A DNA stretch of 64,000 nt from Membranipora membranacea (lineage: Eukaryota > Bryozoa > Gymnolaemata > Cheilostomatida > Membraniporidae): positions 21,636,001 through 21,700,000 of the forward strand of contig OU612065.1 in the NCBI GenBank assembly GCA_914767715.1, written 5' to 3'. Numbering within the stretch: position 1 is the first letter of the stretch; every line of letters starts with the position of its first letter. The translations under genes were made by a program, and so were the position numbers. The notes under the pieces were generated by a model, which ran no database searches, was not told the DNA's origin, and worked only from the letters and a program-made list of their open reading frames with translations. Positions 11,781 to 24,849 of the stretch are shown one piece after another.

Positions 11781-13321
11781 CCGTAGCAGACAACTCCAAT
11801 TTGTACTTCAAGGGACATTCTGATGCGTTAAAAGTGCTCAGATAGCTGTATTTGCAAGTTTGAGGCATCACATCATCAAATTCCTTACAAACATTATCAA
11901 ACCAAAGTGAATAGTTGTAATGTGATGCCACAAACTCGCACTTGCAGCCATCTAAGGAGTAAGAACCTAAATTATGTTCGGGTATACATAAAAAAGTATC
12001 ACGTGAAATTGCTTTTATAAACATAGTTTTGGCAATCAGACATTACATGTATTTCGTCTGCCGCATTATGGGCATTGATTTTTGCTTATTGAAATATTAT
12101 AGGAGAACTACTGATCTTTCAATTCCAACACATCTCACCATGTCGTAAAATACAACCTCATTAAATGACAATTGATATCTGAAACATGGGAACTTGAATT
12201 GTTTTTCATATTATGTATGTTAATGATGGCCTTCTCCAACGGATTTGCCCCGGTTTTGGAGCACCTCTACAACATCAAAAAATATACTACATCAGGGTAT
12301 TATGTTATATTCGCTGCAGGGTGCCAAAGTATAGCGTTATGTGGTCTAGAAAAAATTGAGAGAAATTGAATTGAATTCAATGCACTCCACTGTGCAATCA
12401 AAATGGTTTTGACGCCACCACCAGCATCATTTGCGACGCAGCAAACAGCAGAGTTTGGAGTTAAGTAGGTGATACTGTTTACCTGAAATGACCCTTGCAA
12501 AAAATCTTCATGTATTAAAATGAGCAACCAGATACACTACTCCGACTTGAGCTTCTTGAAGACCTGTTCATGGTTTCGTTCGATCCAATGAGTAGATTTG
12601 ATTCTTGCAATTTTAGCGTTGTTCTAGTATCGCGTTTGATTTTTATTAGTTTCTTTGATCTTGAAATCTACAAATACACTCACACCAGTACCTTGTGATT
12701 CAAATTGATATGATAAGTTATACCATGGTTCTATAAGCAAATGACGATTGGTAAATGATACATCGTCAACTTGGCAACTTATTCAGCTAGTGTTGCTGAA
12801 TCTATTGATTGCAGAGATCATCATAAATAGAGTTTCTGCTTCCAAAAATGATCTAATTTTCAATATACACGCCTCCGTATATTTAAAATTAAACAATAAA
12901 ATGAAACAGATCAGAGCAAAAATCGGCAGCAACAATGTTTCCTTCATGTCAAGCAAGTTCATATTCAAACAAGAAAAGAAATGTAGGAGCGCTCATATCA
13001 GGTTCCTTGACCAGAAAGCTCACCATCAAGGTTGCGCTGTCAGCTGTCTCTTTCAAGCAGATTGTCTTAGTTTAATTGTGCCCTGTCAATAATTACTGCA
13101 ATTACATGCATACTTTTAGCATAGAACTCGCCTGTCGTAAATTCATGATCACTCTGTTTGGACAATTCCAACAGTAAACGGGGATGATGCTGTTATGATA
13201 TAAAAAATATAGATCCGCAGCACTAGTACTCATGAGTTTGGTCTTGTCAGGTTCTAGATTTTTCAGTTCACCAACTCAACATGTAACTACCCCCAATAGC
13301 TGTGACATCTGTAGGGGTAAC

Positions 13322-14192
13322 TTTAGCAATCTATGCTAGTTCACAGCACTTGAATAATGAGAGTGGTAGGTTTACTGATGAGTGATGGTACTGATATAAT
13401 CTTGTAGATAATCTTTTATTAATTCTACGCAATATCTTGTCGTACTATTTCACCGTAAAGTCTGAAAAGATGTTATAAAAAACAATGGTAAGGCTCTAGA
13501 GTCAATTAGCTTGAATTAATATATAAAATACGAGCATACATGTATATGCGAAGTATGCAAATACAGAAAGAAATGCTGCAAAGGAGTGTTTACCAAGAGT
13601 TTGTGTAAAAACAATATGGTAATAAAAGGAAAATATCGTACCTTTAGCTCCTTCCAAGTGTGTGCTTTCTTATGATAGTACGTTCTTGATTATGACTTGG
13701 AAAATTGTATCTTAAATATTCCAGTCAGAGAAAATGTAAATACTAGTATTTAAATGTGTACGCAGGGAGAAATAATATAGTACATGATTCTCCTCTGGCA
13801 CTCGATCGGTAACTGACAGAGGACCGAATTGACCCTAGACACTGAGTTCAGAGTTGGGCAACATAACAATAGGGACACCAGGCTGACCAGTTCTCTAGAC
13901 CAATCGCACGATAGCAAGAGGGCACCGAAACCAAGATCAAACGAACTCCCACCATTGTCCGAAGACTCCCGCAACACTCACTCCAAGCAGCCAGCACTAT
14001 GCCACTTCATTGTTTCCAAAATGCCTGATTTAGCAGTTTTAAGGATTAGTGAATGTCATTTTATTATACAATGACAACTCTGACAAACTCATTGATAGAT
14101 ATAATCTACCAAATTACATCTAACAATTAAAATAAAACTTCACTCAGACTTAACATAAAATCGTTATTGTTATCTTATCAGCTATCTTTACA
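13322..14192. mobile_element. About 870-bp insertion unique to copy B
   Basis: Copy A reads 'GGGGTAACAGTATATTG' continuously at 3031-3046. Copy B is split after GTAAC (13317-13321) and resumes with GTAAC at 14193-14197, giving an apparent 4-5 bp target duplication. The inserted DNA has a GC-richer centre (about 13790-13990) that yields two overlapping opposite-strand ORFs with no recognised family. The ends (CTTTAGCAATCTATGC; GATAGCTATCTTTACAG) show only weak inverted similarity, so the transposon class is unclear. Confidence 0.7.
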
Positions 14193-14438
14193 GTAACAGT
14201 ATATTGTTAACAGTGATAACATGGCAAATCTGAAAACATTCCGCATATTCATTACCATGTTGACTGATATAAACAAGGTGCCCCTCCTCAATATTTAATT
14301 TATATCTCAAAAAACTTAATAAACATAATTCCTACATCTCAACTTTTGGTAACCTATCACATTCATTCATAAACATGATCTAGGGAAACCCAATTAGTTC
14401 ATTGTTGTAGAGTTAAGTTTCATATAAATACTATGTGT

Positions 14439-14447
14439 ATATATATC

Positions 14448-14479
<32 letters not shown>
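14439..14479. repeat. TA microsatellite, copy B
   Basis: Longer TA run at the position equivalent to 3279-3315. Confidence 0.9.
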
Positions 14480-14481
<2 letters not shown>

Positions 14482-15659
14482 CATACAAATCTATAACAGA
14501 GGAACATGTATGGTCCTTGAATCATTCCGCTCCTAACTGATAAGGGGCCAAAACTCTGAATTCAACACATGGGAAAAAGGACCTCTTATTTAATGAAGGT
14601 AAAATAAAAACATCCTATGTAGATTGATTTTATCGATTAAATATGTTTTCACTGTTCAATTATATTGGATCAGTTTTTACCCAGTTCAGAATATGTTTGA
14701 ACCGGTTACCTTATTTCCAAACAGTCTCATGACAATTTTTATGTACTTAGGAATAGAAGCGAGACAATTTTTTGCAGGTGATTTTTAGAGTGGCTGAGCT
14801 ACATTAGAGAGTGTGCATATCTCTGAAACCTTTCTCTCAGAGACTATGATGACACAAACTGTTGATTAAGTGATTGAAAACTCATTGATTATACTATTAT
14901 AATTGCAGTCACATTAAAAAATATCAAATGTTAGATGGAACTTTTCCTGTTTCACTGCTTAACAATATAATAATTGTGTACCATCTTTTCGCCTGCAAAA
15001 AGAGGCATTTTACCGCTTAAGTCACTAAAGTTGACAAGCTATTCATAATAATTCTAAGCTAGATTTTTCATTTAACTCAGTGATAAGTATCAATGAAAAC
15101 GATTTATATTGATAATGTTGAATGTTCAATGTCTAGTAATCAAAAATTTTGACAAGCGTTTTTAATAACGAATTTTTATTATTATAATTATCAGCTAGTT
15201 GTCTATCCATGGAGAGAGAGGAGACAACTGGTGTTTGATTAAAAAGCATTAAAATCGCTATCTGATTATTCCGCCTGTAACATGTCAAATTGCAAGTCAT
15301 ATTGCTTTTTGCATGATGGAACCATATTCTGAATGGACAATTTGGAAATGAATTTGTCTAAATTGAAAGACTAAAGGAGCGAGGATTTTCAGCAACGTTT
15401 GTTTGTCAGGATTTTTCTAAAAAGGCTTCACCACTCGGCAGCAACAGCCGGCATAACGATAACCAGCGTGAAATTATCAGATCTGTATTTCAACATTAAC
15501 TTTGCCGTTCGATATGCTGTCCAACTGTTAGTTTCAACTGTGTCCCCAATCTTATAAAAAATATCATATTAGAGAGTTTGATGGTGCAGGCAGTGTTGCG
15601 TACTAAATGCATTTTAAGTACTCAGTTCCATTAAACACTCATACAACTTCCTGAGGTGC

Positions 15660-15771
15660 AATGGGTGTTATAAGACCTGTGGCAGGTGCTGTATGGAACA
15701 CAACAAAACTGTATAGGCCTTGAGTGCTGTAAGACGTGTCCCATACAGCACAGGCCACACGTCTTACAACA
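15660..15771. repeat. Foldback repeat, copy B
   Basis: Equivalent of 4499-4610: a 38-bp arm beginning 'GGGTGTTATAAGACCTGTGG' and its imperfect inverted complement about 35 bp later. Confidence 0.8.
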
Positions 15772-16172
15772 CCTGTTGCCAGCGCCTGTTTTTAATGCCC
15801 ATTCAGAACAGCATAAACTTTTGTAATGCAAATTCCATTAAAAATGGCGTGATGCTAACTTTTGTCAAGGTTGATAAATCCCATGAGAAGATAAGGCATA
15901 TTTTCAAACCTAACTTAAATGGTTGAGCTCAAGTGTATTACTAACTCATTGGTTCATTAATAACAGTTGGGTTTTGCTATGATTCCCACTCTCCCTGTAT
16001 TCTATTTTTTATTATAGGGAGTTGCCTTTTTTTGGAGTTATCAAGTTTCAGTTGGGGCGAAACATAATATGGGCATTGAGTATAGGCAGGAGCAGCGGAC
16101 TATAGACCCAAAAATCAGCGGAACATAGACCCATACGGAACATAGATCCGAACGGAACATAGACCTGCACCC

Positions 16173-17333
16173 AAAAATATAACGTCAAGGTCATTAGTAT
16201 AATCTAGGTTCTAGGTTAGAAACGGGTTCATCTCAGAACATTACGAAATCATCCCACATTGGTTCATGTTAACTAATTAGGATTACAGCTACAAAGAAAC
16301 ATGTTGATTTTTTAAAAGGCAAAAAATAAAATGTAACACTTTCACACCTTCATGTACTGTAACACTTTCACAAAGAGTCCCTCTAACTCCTTGCTTACTC
16401 AATATTGTTGGGGTTTGACAGAATAGCCATTTGTAAAGGGGGTAGTTGAGGTTGATTCATGTGAACAGCAAAATTGCAGCCTCTATCTATACTACTTCTT
16501 TCTGCCTTGCTTGTAATGTTGTTGTAGTTGCTGACCATTTTTCACTCCACTGGTCTGGTAAGAGTAAGAGTAGCATTCATTCAATTCATTATTAATAAGG
16601 CTTTTCTAAGATCCAGAAGAAGAGTATTGGTGGCTTTCAAATTGAAAAATCATAATTTTCAACCACAATGATGCAAGATTAATTGTCCAGACCACACAAT
16701 ACTCATACTGACTTTGTGGAAATACTATGCTTGCTTGCAACAAGGAGTTCCTTGCTTGCAAATGAGCCTCCCTGGGCTAGCCTGTCTTGCCAAGCTTTTC
16801 ATGACATGCTTACCCTGGTTAGGCTCTTATAATATTCTCCCTGCTCACAGGCAGGTCTGAAGAAGGTGAAGGTATATTTTTACTTAGCCTGTCTGGACAA
16901 GCTTTTCAAGACAGGCTAATTTTCACTGACATTTTGATACCAGGGCACACTTGAACCCTTCACTCAATGATAGTGGTTCCCTATCTATCAAGGAGCCACC
17001 ACTCAATCCATCCTGGTTACAATCAAAATAATTTTAAGCCCTTGTAATTTGGCTGTGTAATCTAAAGGATGTTTGAGTAAGCGAGTCGGCATAATGGCCT
17101 GAGCCCACATGAACTAATGAGGCTCACAAACTTGGTGAAGAAGAGTCATTAAATTAAGTCTTGTCTTGTTAATTTTTTACAGCAACTAGACCTCAGCATC
17201 TGCACTAATAAGTAAAAACCTGTCATGTATCGATACTCTCTATTTCATTTACCTTTAATTGTAGATTTTTATCACGGGACTAATATCTATTTTAGTAATA
17301 TCAAGGCTTACTGTCTTATATCTCGCAGATGAT
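16173..17333. other. Intergenic DNA upstream of REXO5-like gene, with a short hairpin
   Basis: Mostly unique AT-rich DNA. At 16884-16919 'TTAGCCTGTCT...AGACAGGCTAA' forms a 36-bp hairpin whose left half is repeated directly about 100 bp upstream ('AGCCTGTCTTGCCAAGCTTTTC', about 16780-16801). A 5' UTR exon and promoter of the REXO5-like gene may lie here, but I cannot place them. Confidence 0.4.
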
Positions 17334-20300
17334 ATGAGTGTAAAGAGTTTAGCTAGGAAGAAGAATAAAGCTCAAAAGATGTCTGCTTTTGTAAACCTTG
17401 TCAAGACTAGCTCAGATGTAGCAGATGGATCTACATCAGCGGAGTTATCGGAGCATGAAAAGGTTTGTCTGTCATGACATACGCCCCTGAGGCTAGTGAT
17501 TTTATAAGTGTTTCTTCAATAACAGTCCACACCCACCCACAACATTTGTTCTACTATTTACCATGGGGTAAAAAGGGCCAAGCGCTAATGATTGAAAGGC
17601 TTCGGAGCAGAATGCAATTCTGCCAGTAGGCCTATGCATAAATATGTGCTTCGAAAGTTGTGATTCTACTCCACCTGGGAGTATTATATGGCTTAGGACT
17701 ATTCTCCCCTTGGATGTTTTACCTCACCTCAATGATGTGAGAATGTGTTTGGCATTGTATCAATTGAATCTGATTAATTCAGAAGGAAAGTTTTTAATTA
17801 TGATGGTTGCAGTTCGAATGCCACAAATTGAGTTATCCAGGTAAGGATAGAGCTATTCATTTTAGCTTTGTCGTTTCATATCTATTACACTTAAAATGCT
17901 GTTGGTATTATTACTAATTTATATTTGATGCTATATTTTACAGATGATACAGGCATTAGAAGCTCAGATGGGAGATACAAGGCCATCTACTGGTGGGCAG
18001 CAGAAGAGAAAGAACTTCTCTACTGACGCCGATATACATCAGGATGAGGTGGAGGATGAGGTCAATGTAAAGGATACATACAAACAACTGATGAGTAAGC
18101 GACGAAAAACTGAGCAGGTATGGCTAGCATTGTATGACATAACTTCACAAATCAACCCTACTATGGGATGCTGATTCAGCTAACAAAGAGGAGTTTATAT
18201 TAGCTAGAGGCCAGTCAAACTAGCTTGTGGGTGATATTATGTAGACTAGCACCAGTTTTCACTAAGGTTTGAGTTCATATAAAGTAATGACGTTAGGTAA
18301 ATTTTAGCTAGCAATAAATTCCACTATTTCAAGCTTGCACAAAATGGCAATCTTTTCCCCGGACATTCTTACTGCTTGTCGGTTATATTTATGCACATTG
18401 ATTTTTTCTAAAACTCATTTCCCGAAAATTGTTAAGCTGGCAAAAAAACCCAAACAATGTATTATTTACACTTTAGTCTAACAGAACAGTACAGATCTAT
18501 GTTGATCTGTACTATCTGACAATGAAGAGGCAGAAGAACCTACAGTACAATGATAAAGCTGACAAGCTGTCCTGTCCGATTGTACTACAAGCCTGTGAGG
18601 TACAACAGTTCATAATGTACAATGTATTTGGAAGAAACTCACTGTACAGACCTAAGTAAGCACATCCACAGTATCTATTCCCGTGCTTTACTTTACTCGT
18701 TTGTTTGGCTTTTATCGAACAACTAGTTATTGCTATTTCTGCTTTGTATGCTTTAAACAATGAACACATCAATCTCCTCATTAGGGAATATTCCAGTGGT
18801 ATTTAATCATATAAGTCAGGAAAATAATCTCTAGGTTCTAGGAAAGCATAAAAAATATAAAAGAAATATCGAGGTGTTAAAAGATTTGAATTTGGAATCG
18901 CAATTTTGACTGTCCAAAAGTTCTTTTTTTTGCACCTAGAGGGACAAGATATCCTTACCACTCTTAAATATCTTGGTCAATTTATCATAAATTAAATATG
19001 GGGGCAAGGCTATTGTCGTTGGAGTTTTTGTGAAGTTTGCACAGCCTATATTCATGATGAGCCTACAGTGTGAGACGCACTGAGGGTATGTAAGATGAAT
19101 GAAGCTACTCTGTCATTTGTTATGTTGTAGATGGTGCTCTATAGATTATGTGACAGCAGTGAGGCAGATGCTGGTCGTAGTTATTGAAGGTGTAAGCTGG
19201 ATGGACGTCAACGTCTCACTACCCTCTACCTATGTCCAAACGAACAAATTACTGTCAGAAAATGTATGTATCAAGTATGAGTTATCTCCTACTGGTAATT
19301 ATCATGTTACACCAAGTGTTGGAAGTCTTCGAATTTCAGAGATTTGGATAATCTGATGTGTTTTTATAGCAGAGTTGCACACTTATATCCAGATTACGCT
19401 ATAAGGATGTGTTTTTTTCTGGTTCTTAGGGTCAATTTATTATCAGTTCTTTTGGTGTGCCTGTACCTAATTCCATTATCCTACTTCAGGTCATCATATG
19501 AGGTTCTTTGCGAGGATAATTGGGCTATATGAATGAATTCATTGGTCAGAAATATATTGAATTTTTCTCTCGGAACCCAAAAGTTGCCATGACATGTGCG
19601 TATTTGCAGACATCTTAGCAAGTAACTAAATCTTCACCATCATCCTTTTACTGTTATTAAATCAGACAATGAGGGTTATGTCTCCTGAGCTCTACGGAAG
19701 TGATATAGAGGAAGAACTGTTCATGGTACCCTTACCACCTGCAGAGGTGGCCAATAATCATAGGAAAACATCCAATAAGAAAGAAACGGGTGAGTCGGTG
19801 ACTTGCCTGTAGAATACTGATAGATATTGATCATTTATCATTCTTTTTTTTCTCAATATGACCCTGACTAAAAAAGAAAAAAAATTATGCTATATTTTGG
19901 AGCAGAATTGCTGTAAAAGCAAGCTATGTTTTCTCATAAATAGCCGATTTGAACAGCGATTGATAATTGGCAACGGTCTATTTCAATTCATACAATCAGT
20001 AACTCTTGTAATCACGTTGCCTTAATCTTTCAAATGTTTAGAAAAAGATATTTGCACAGCATCTGAAGATAGGTCCGGAGGGATAAATCTAAACATGATA
20101 TTACAAGCCGAAGATGCCTTCCCCAGAACTATGATGGTTTCATCATACGCTGATATGATATCTGAGGGATATCCTGTGCCATCCCAGAACTCTCAATATA
20201 CAAGTAATTGTTTGAATTTGCTGACGACTATCATTGCATCCTTGCATTTATATTCTCATGATATGTTAAAAAACACTTGTCAGAGTGAGCATGTATGTGA

Positions 20301-23300
20301 AAATTGTTGGAACGGGTTGTCTCCCTTATCTCTAGTCAGTGAGCTCCTTCTGTACTATTAAAATTGTAATTCTACACAATTTTATGTTGCAGTTTATGCA
20401 ACTGATATTTATTACACTGTTCTGCTTTGCCTGCATTTAATCTATATTGTACCTATTTGTGTAGTAACATACTCATTTTGCATTCTTGTTGCAGATACTG
20501 GTCTAGAAGGTTTTAAGTTTAGTAAGACATCATACAGTAAGCTGACTGCTGAGAGTCCGCTATATGCTGTTGATTGTGAGATGGTTATGACAGATGATAA
20601 CAGGTGGTCATTAGCCAGTATATGTGTAATTGATGAGAGATTGAGAACTGTGTACCACACCCTAGTCAAGCCTGAGAGACGTATCACTGATTATCTTACC
20701 AGGTATGTTTGCACAGATTGATTATTTGGACTTTTTTTTAGTGTCCCTTTTGTTATCTTTCTCGGAGTTATCTATTTTGGAGTTACCTGTTCATGCACGT
20801 TTTTGTAACAAAGCTAGGTTTTATCCTCATTGCCCCCTCAAAAGAAAGCTGTTATATTCTTGCAGATACCGTATGCCACAATGTTTCAAATAGAATTTTT
20901 CATCTAAGTTCTGATTAGCAACTAATCTTGTATTCGAAAAATGGTAGTCTGTGCTGTATTTTGGGTCACTTTTCTTCTTTGTTTTTAATTGATGAGATTA
21001 CTTCATTGTAGTTGTCACATGAGTTATCACTAGTTGATCTTTTCTTTTAAAGATTTAGTGGGATAACTGCAGCGAAGCTTAAAGAGGTAACAACAACATT
21101 ATCTGATGTACAAACAGCTTTGGATAAACTTTTACCATCTGATGCTATACTCTGTGGTCAATCTCTCAATAATGATCTCATCGCAATGAAGGTAAATACA
21201 ATAATATATATATGTCCATATTATATATATGTTGTATCAATTAACATGCACAAAATCTACATTGACAACATGAGTTTTAAATATCTAGATACCACCCTCC
21301 TTTTTTGACTCTGTAGGTAGCGTGTCTACCAAATGAAATTATCTAAAAAGCTATGGGAGCAATTTCACATAACATGCAAAGACTAACAGAAAGACCATCA
21401 ATTTTCTGGTTGTCTTTGCTACATATATATATATATGGGCACCAGAACAAACACATTTATGAAGTGGGTGTCCGTGTCAATATTTGTAATTACATTTTAA
21501 TGTTGTAGATGTACCATCCCTACGTAGTGGACACAACAGAAATTTATAATCTCAAAGGAATGAATCATAGCAAAACCAGCCTCAAGAGGCTAGCCGCTCT
21601 CTTCTTAGAGTAAGTTCCGAGCTGTATCACATATTCTTCTTTGCTTATTCTAACCAGGGAGTTACAGAGAGGGAGTGGAAACGAAATGTAGCCTGTGACT
21701 TAACAAGGCTGTTTCCAAGGGTTGTACTAAAATGGTCCCTCCATTAAAATTCATTTAAGTCCTCAGTCTTTTTATATGTCTGTCTCCAGTTGAAAATTAT
21801 TAAAATATTTGAGATGTTTACTCAATGGTATATTCAGACACCCAGAGACAATATATCATGATGTAAATCACCACAAGTGTAGATGGGACATAGCTAGTAA
21901 TATAGTAACCACTTTTGCAGGGTATTGAATTATAATTCCAATGCAAATGTTTGATGGGGGATAGAGATGCTGAAAATAAATCATTCATTCACCATTCAAA
22001 AACCATGTGAGGAACTTAGACCAGATAAAAGTAGTGAAAGTACTTAAATAAGCCCTTTCTAACACCTAAGTGACAATGGTAGGCATAACATACCACGTTT
22101 TACTGATGAAAACCGCCATTGATTACCAAATTATGAGGCAAATTTATGGCCATGTCTGCAGCTGAACTTTCCTTTCCCATATGAGTAGCAGAGGGCTTTG
22201 GAGTCCCAGGTAAAACTATAGTTTGAAACATGGACTATACCTGAGTGCTATCTATATCTCTCTGCTACTTAGTTTAGTTTCTTTTCAAGAGGTTCAAACA
22301 CTTGAGGAAATTTGTGGTAGAGCCCATCTTGATAAATGGGATTTCACAACTATGCTCTTGCTGATTGGACAGCTGATAAAGAGAGGACAATTACCAGTGG
22401 AGACAAACAACAATTTGAAATGAGAGGCCGTTTCCACTCCTTTTTCAAACTCCTTGTTCTAACTGTGTTAATATGGTCTTCAGCAATATTGATCAGGAGT
22501 ATTTAAACATGCTCTACTTTAGCTGCCTTTCAGAGGAGAATCATCGTACATATACCATGCTCAAAGGAGTTGCCAGAAATAATTGTTTATTACTGATAGA
22601 CCGTTTTCGTGATTGTAAATCTGATTCTAAAAGGTATTTGATTTTCATGAATGCAGGCATCTACCATATTTTGTTGTGTGATTTTCTATATGTTTTATTT
22701 CATCTTGTCTTTGTTCACAGAAAGGAAATTCAGATGGGGACCGCAGGACACTGCGCTGAAGAAGACGCCAGGACTACTATGGAGCTCGTCTTACTCAAAC
22801 TCAAGATTGGTTAGCAAGACATAGGCCTATTTCGTCTTTTGTCTTCATATTCGTATAACATAGTCCCTAGAAAAAGCTACTGATACATTCAAATGTTGTT
22901 TCATGAAATTAGATAACTTTATTGGATTGCATTGGACTGTGTTGTACCCATCCTCTAACATACATTAATATAATCGTGTAATATTTTCCTGTGCTGAATC
23001 GTGTAAAATGTCTGGCCCACTTGATTCTAATTGAAAGCCTCGACAAATTAACATGTATAATATGTATATATATATATAGGACATATTAACTATTATTTTT
23101 TAATACAATCGTTTATATATTGAATTTTTATATTATAAATAATATGCATTTTTATTGGTCATGCTTGTACTATTGTCAACATCTGATGTCATTGTATTCC
23201 TGTTTTTAGGATATTCATTTGGAAATGTCATGGCAGACGGGGCAACAACAACACCTTCCAGATTCTTCAAACCATTACCATCCAGAACAGAAATACTCAC

Positions 23301-24730
23301 AAAAGATAGTACTTCTGGTCAAATCCCACACCCGGAGAAAACTGGAGACGATCCCAGTCAACACGATCAAGGCCAACCGACCAGTGATATCAATACTGAT
23401 GATGCAATCACATCAGATTTAGCACATAACTCTTTATCTAAATTGACTGATGGTGATGAATCTGAGTCTATTGATAAATCAGAAGCGAAGTTAGAGGTAC
23501 TGGCAGCAAATGGTGGTAATATAAGTCAGCTGTCAGCATTCAGTAGAAGAAACATTCCACAGATAGAAGTCAACATGTTCGACCTGATAGGACATCAGGA
23601 TGAAAACAAAGGTCGGTTATGAAAATTAGCGCTAATAGTTCTATCAGACTTATATCATGATTGGGCAATTCAATTAGCTACCTTTAGATCACGGTAATTA
23701 AATCAATTTATTAAGTAAACTGCCAGTTGATTTATAGATGAAGATGGGTCTTCGTACCTGCAATTTGAGTTGCTTCCCCCTGAAGCTGGTGGATTCATTT
23801 GTAGGCAAATAAGATCAAACTGATGTACCTTTTAGCAGGTTATCTTAATGGCTTATATACAAACCATATTGTTCAAGGTTGCTGATTTTGATACATAACT
23901 ATCTCATTACTGGCATGTTGCATGTGATGATCTTGTTTTATATGCAGCAGAGCAGTGAGGGTGGGAGTTTGTATTGTATTAGCTCTCATATTCCATGGTA
24001 TCTTCTTTCTTTTTTTCAGCTGTGATATGTACAAAATGCTTAGCGATGAGGAGACCAGAAAATAAACAGCATGTCACAGTGTATGAATGCAGTAAATCTA
24101 AGGATGTAATAAAGAGAACTCGCAAAGCTCTCAAGTCTGGTGCTAAATTTGTGTACTCAAAACTTTCCGCTGAAAAGAAATCAGCTGATGACCATAGCCA
24201 GACCAAGGTAAACCAAATGAGGAATACTACTATAAATGTGACACAAATATATTGTGTCTACGTATCATTTCTTAAAACTTGGTTTGCTTCTCAAGTTTGC
24301 ATACTACGTGTCACATATGGAGAATTTGGAGCTTTTCCAAAGTTGTAAGCTACCATAAAAGCAGACAACGAATTGGGAGAGTCATCCATTTGTTGCAGTG
24401 CTTCCTGTAGAAGAATCATGACTACCACAAGTCTTAGCATCATATCAAAATATATGTTCTAGTATGGTAACAGTTATATCATGTTTTGATTTCTAGAAGC
24501 GAGCAAAGAAACTCGATGATACTATATCTGAACTATGGGACAGTTTACCAGTCGGTGGTCTAATTTGTGCGGTATTCGCAGGGACTGTACAACATGAAGG
24601 CTCAATTATGTTCAATGTCAAACGCCAACAACCGCCACGAAAAGATCCCAAAGAGCCAACAATCACAGGGCGAGGAGGGGGCGATGAAAGCATTGAGGAG
24701 TATTATGATGCTGATTGGATGAACGGATAA
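17334..24730 (+). CDS. REXO5: REXO5-like RNA exonuclease (DEDDh, NEF-sp type), 13 exons
   Basis: Joined exons 17334-17462, 17944-18117, 18495-18655, 19131-19263, 19676-19799, 20042-20203, 20495-20702, 21053-21191, 21509-21609, 22721-22809, 23210-23611, 24020-24207 and 24497-24730 give 747 codons with every junction in phase, close to the vertebrate protein's length. The exonuclease core spans about residues 295-475: 'YAVDCEMV' (ExoI D and E), 'LCGQSLNNDL' (ExoII D; family usually GHSL) and 'HCAEEDARTTMEL' (ExoIII H and D). N-terminal family landmarks 'RPKWC' and 'GYPVP' are present. The C-terminal third (exons 11-13) is divergent, with a possible RRM-like 'GGLICAVFAG' segment. The known role is 3'-5' trimming of nuclear/nucleolar RNAs; that it applies here is inferred by family. 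The start ATG is the first in-frame one after a TCTCGCAG, so a 5' UTR intron is likely. The exon 11 donor (GTCGGT) is weak; read-through adds three residues, then stops. Convergent with the Reeler gene. Confidence 0.88.
21655..22456. mobile_element. About 800-bp hAT-like non-autonomous element in intron 9 of REXO5
   Basis: The left end CAGGGAGTTACAGAGAGGGA and the right end (complement CAAGGAGTTTGAAAAAGGAG) form divergent inverted repeats of about 30 bp, both continuing into 'GTGGAAACG'. The flanks are (A)TTCTAAC at 21647-21654 and TTCTAAC at 22457-22463, a 7-8 bp duplication. A CAGGG-type terminus with a 7-8 bp TSD fits the hAT superfamily. Short open frames inside do not resemble a transposase. 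It lies wholly inside an intron. Confidence 0.75.
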
Positions 24731-24803
24731 ATTCTGGCCTATGGTCCCATATTTGTGTATCTGGTCAAACTTAGTTCGATATTGATTAATTCTTTATTTG
24801 TAT

Positions 24804-24809
24804 AATAAA
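24804..24809 (+). promoter_or_regulatory. Polyadenylation signal of the REXO5-like gene
   Basis: AATAAA, 74 bp after the stop codon. On the opposite strand a complementary AATAAA (TTTATT at 24792-24797) could serve a long 3' UTR of the converging Reeler gene, which is speculative. Confidence 0.7.
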
Positions 24810-24849
24810 AGATTAATAATAATTGCAAGATGCCACAATCAAAAAAATA

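Larger units (their letters stand above)
10680..16172. repeat. 5-kb direct duplication, copy B
   Basis: Second copy of the unit at 1-5022. The left junction follows 'ATTTAAGAACGAG' and the right junction follows 'GACCTGCACCC'. It preserves the Gypsy fragment without the MITE and carries its own insertion at 13322-14192. Differences from copy A outside these insertions are single-base changes and short indels, so the duplication looks recent relative to the decay of the Gypsy element inside it. Confidence 0.95.

Noticed and set aside
23155-23422. Hydrophobic start 'MLVLLSTSDVIVFLFLGYSF' as a separate secreted protein
   Set aside because: The hydrophobic part is intron sequence before the acceptor at 23209; the rest is REXO5 exon 11.
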